DNA from: Erysipelatoclostridium sp. An173
GTDB lineage: Bacteria > Bacillota_I > Bacilli_A > Erysipelotrichales > Coprobacillaceae
Assembly: GCF_002160495.1 (NCBI RefSeq)
Contig: NZ_NFKR01000001.1
Coordinates: 1 to 64,000, forward strand
Length of the DNA: 64,000 nt
Direction of reading: 5' to 3'
The notes below the pieces were generated by a model. The model was not told the origin of the DNA and made no database searches. It saw only the letters and a list, made by a program, of their open reading frames with translations. This document shows positions 62,676 to 64,000 of the stretch, piece after piece; within the stretch, counting starts at the first letter, position 1; every line of letters begins with the position of its first letter. Position numbers and translations under genes: made by a program.

Positions 62676-63365
62676 TTAATCCTTAAATTTCTTTTCATAT
62701 AGACTCATCAATTCATCCAATGACATATTATCGTCAATTTCATCAATTAATGAATCTTTATCATTACTATCATTAGATTCAAAATTTAATTTAAATTCAC
62801 CAGTACGTTCTTCAATTATTTTTAACTGATCTTGTTCTTCTTCAATAATTTTAGCAATATTTCTTAAGTTATCTTCAACAGTAGGTAGTTTTTCAATTTG
62901 TTCCACTTTTTCTTCAATAACTTCTTCATCTTTAGTTTCATTAATTGAAGTCAATGTTGCTTGTGATTCGATTGGTTTTTTCTCTTCATAATCACCAAAG
63001 AAAGGACTAATAACTGGAACTAACTGATCAGTCTTTTTTCTTTTCGATGGTTTAGCAGTTACTGTTTTAGATGGTTTTTTTTCAATATCTTTTTTAGTCA
63101 AACCATTCATTGGTGAAATTACTTCACTCATTTGATAAACCATTTTAGGCTTTTCTTCAACAGTTGCTTTCTTTTCTACTGGTTTTGCTTTTTCTTTTGG
63201 TTTAGCTTTAGGAATTACTTCATCCTCTTGATTTTCATCTCTTTGAAATTCCTCATCATAAATTAATGGAGAACTGAATTTTTCTTTACGTCTTTGTTCA
63301 ACAACAGGATCAACTTCGAAAATATCGTCATCTTCTTCATGTTTTTTAAACAAACCTCTAAACAT
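62676..63365 (-). CDS. Disordered, charged protein with repeated VISPxxG motifs
   Basis: A 229-residue protein of unknown family, nearly all Lys, Glu, Asp and Pro, so mostly unstructured. Two short conserved-looking motifs, VISPMNG (residues 82-88) and VISPFFG (118-124), lie in basic linkers, and a third related SSPLIY is at 31-36. The C-terminal tail SLDELMSLYEKKF is an amphipathic helix. Such motif-in-disorder architecture suggests a binding hub, perhaps for division or ribosome proteins, but this is inference. It follows the ytpR-like gene after 19 bases with an AAGGAGG site. Confidence 0.7.
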   Translation of the reverse strand: MFRGLFKKHEEDDDIFEVDPVVEQRRKEKFSSPLIYDEEFQRDENQEDEVIPKAKPKEKAKPVEKKATVEEKPKMVYQMSEVISPMNGLTKKDIEKKPSKTVTAKPSKRKKTDQLVPVISPFFGDYEEKKPIESQATLTSINETKDEEVIEEKVEQIEKLPTVEDNLRNIAKIIEEEQDQLKIIEERTGEFKLNFESNDSNDKDSLIDEIDDNMSLDELMSLYEKKFKD

Positions 63366-63384
63366 TAAGAATTCCTCCTTTCAA

Positions 63385-63984
63385 TTAAAAAAACGAATCT
63401 CCTACTTGATATTTATCTTCATCAAGAACTAAAATACCACGAACTTGTGGGGCATTTGGTAAATTCAATTCACGAGCTGAACAAAGCATTCCATATGAAT
63501 CTACCTTTCTTAGCTTTGAAGGTTTAATGATCATACCACTTGGCATAATAGCACCAATTGTTGCCACAACAACTAATTGATTTAGTGCTACATTTGGTGC
63601 ACCACAAACAATTTGTTTAGTTTCATTTTTCAAATCAACCTGGCAAATATGTAAATGGTCAGAATCAGGATGATCTTCAATTTCAACTACTTTTCCAACG
63701 ATAAATTTCGGATTACGATCAATAGTAACTGTTTGTAGATCGTATTTGCTTAAAATCTGATTAAATTTTTCAATTTGATCATCACTAAACTCTACTAAAC
63801 CATCGTTTATTTTTCCTAAATGGCTACTTGCATTTAATAAATTGTAACCAATAATATTATTTTTTTGATCTTTTAAAACTACAAGATCATCATGTTTATC
63901 ATACGAAAAAGTCTTTCCCTCACCTAATCTAGCTAATAAAATATCGCCTACATGTTCTAAATTATAAAATCCATGAAATAACAT
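63385..63984 (-). CDS. ytpR: YtpR-type tRNA-binding domain protein
   Basis: A 199-residue protein with a family-specific N-terminal domain (to about 85) and a C-terminal EMAP/tRNA-binding OB domain: FIVGKVVEIEDHPDSDHLHICQVD, then VCGAPNV and GMLCSAREL. These match the N-terminal part of the phenylalanyl-tRNA synthetase beta chain, but the rest of that enzyme is absent. Its role is unknown; a tRNA-binding partner or regulator is likely. AGAGGTG precedes the ATG. It begins the ytpR-unknown-acpS unit on this strand. Confidence 0.88.
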   Translation of the reverse strand: MLFHGFYNLEHVGDILLARLGEGKTFSYDKHDDLVVLKDQKNNIIGYNLLNASSHLGKINDGLVEFSDDQIEKFNQILSKYDLQTVTIDRNPKFIVGKVVEIEDHPDSDHLHICQVDLKNETKQIVCGAPNVALNQLVVVATIGAIMPSGMIIKPSKLRKVDSYGMLCSARELNLPNAPQVRGILVLDEDKYQVGDSFF

Positions 63985-64000
63985 TTCTACACCTCTTATT

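Overview
The window is a dense, AT-rich, gene-packed piece of a low-GC Gram-positive chromosome using the standard code (TGA is a stop). Clear B. subtilis synteny blocks, endospore genes (dpaAB, sigK, spoIIM, spoIVB, spoIIIAH, sirA, spoIIIE), a full comG pseudopilus operon and a NadD-YqeK fusion point to a spore-forming Firmicute. The gene mix fits the Erysipelotrichia/Coprobacillaceae best (Thomasclavelia or Coprobacillus-like); that placement is inference. No tRNA, rRNA, CRISPR array, insertion sequence or prophage was seen.

Layout. 1-2.5 kb: an ECF transporter S component, a DJ-1/PfpI protein, an unknown membrane protein and an unknown 105-residue protein. 2.6-12.7 kb: dpaA-dpaB-dapG-dapA-rnjB-spoIIIE-ymfF-ymfH, the B. 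subtilis order with asd, tepA and some ymf genes missing. The dapG and dapA copies are strongly degenerate and dapA has no normal start codon. 12.7-16 kb: a structured ~155-nt RNA (possible 6S RNA), then ynzC-tkt-sirA-yneF, again in B. subtilis order. 16-22 kb: plsY, parE-parC, sigK. 22-28.7 kb: yqeH-yhbY-nadD/yqeK-rsfS-yqeM-mtnN-U32, a ribosome-assembly and cofactor operon. 28.8-38.8 kb is more accessory: two metallophosphoesterases, a small XRE regulator, two tandem orphan PTS IIB proteins, an ACT-PFL pair, a DUF815 ATPase, a tandem acyltransferase fusion, purF, the decayed end of a flavin oxidoreductase and a palindrome/direct-repeat cluster. 38.8-49.6 kb (minus strand): deoB-xerD-spoIIM, dinB, spoIVB-recN-tlyA-dxs-ispA-xseB. 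49.6-56.7 kb (minus): xseA-nusB-yqhY-spoIIIAH-efp-comGG..comGA. 56.7-64 kb (minus): an MBL hydrolase, rpmG, a class B PBP, lepA, a short SSB, acpS, a disordered protein and a YtpR-type tRNA-binding protein.

How it works together. Sporulation genes are scattered, but several have recognisable stage-specific promoters: sigma-E-like before sigK, spoIIM and spoIIIAH, sigma-G/F-like before spoIVB, sigma-K-like before dpaA. SpoIVB would trigger processing of pro-sigma-K, whose pro-sequence is intact here, and sigma-K would then switch on dipicolinate synthesis. SpoIIIAH stands alone where B. subtilis has the whole spoIIIA operon. EF-P carries Arg instead of Lys at the modified tip position although ymfF/ymfH are present. 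The most unusual spots are the dapG/dapA pair, the orphan spoIIIAH, the EF-P tip and the structured RNA before ynzC.
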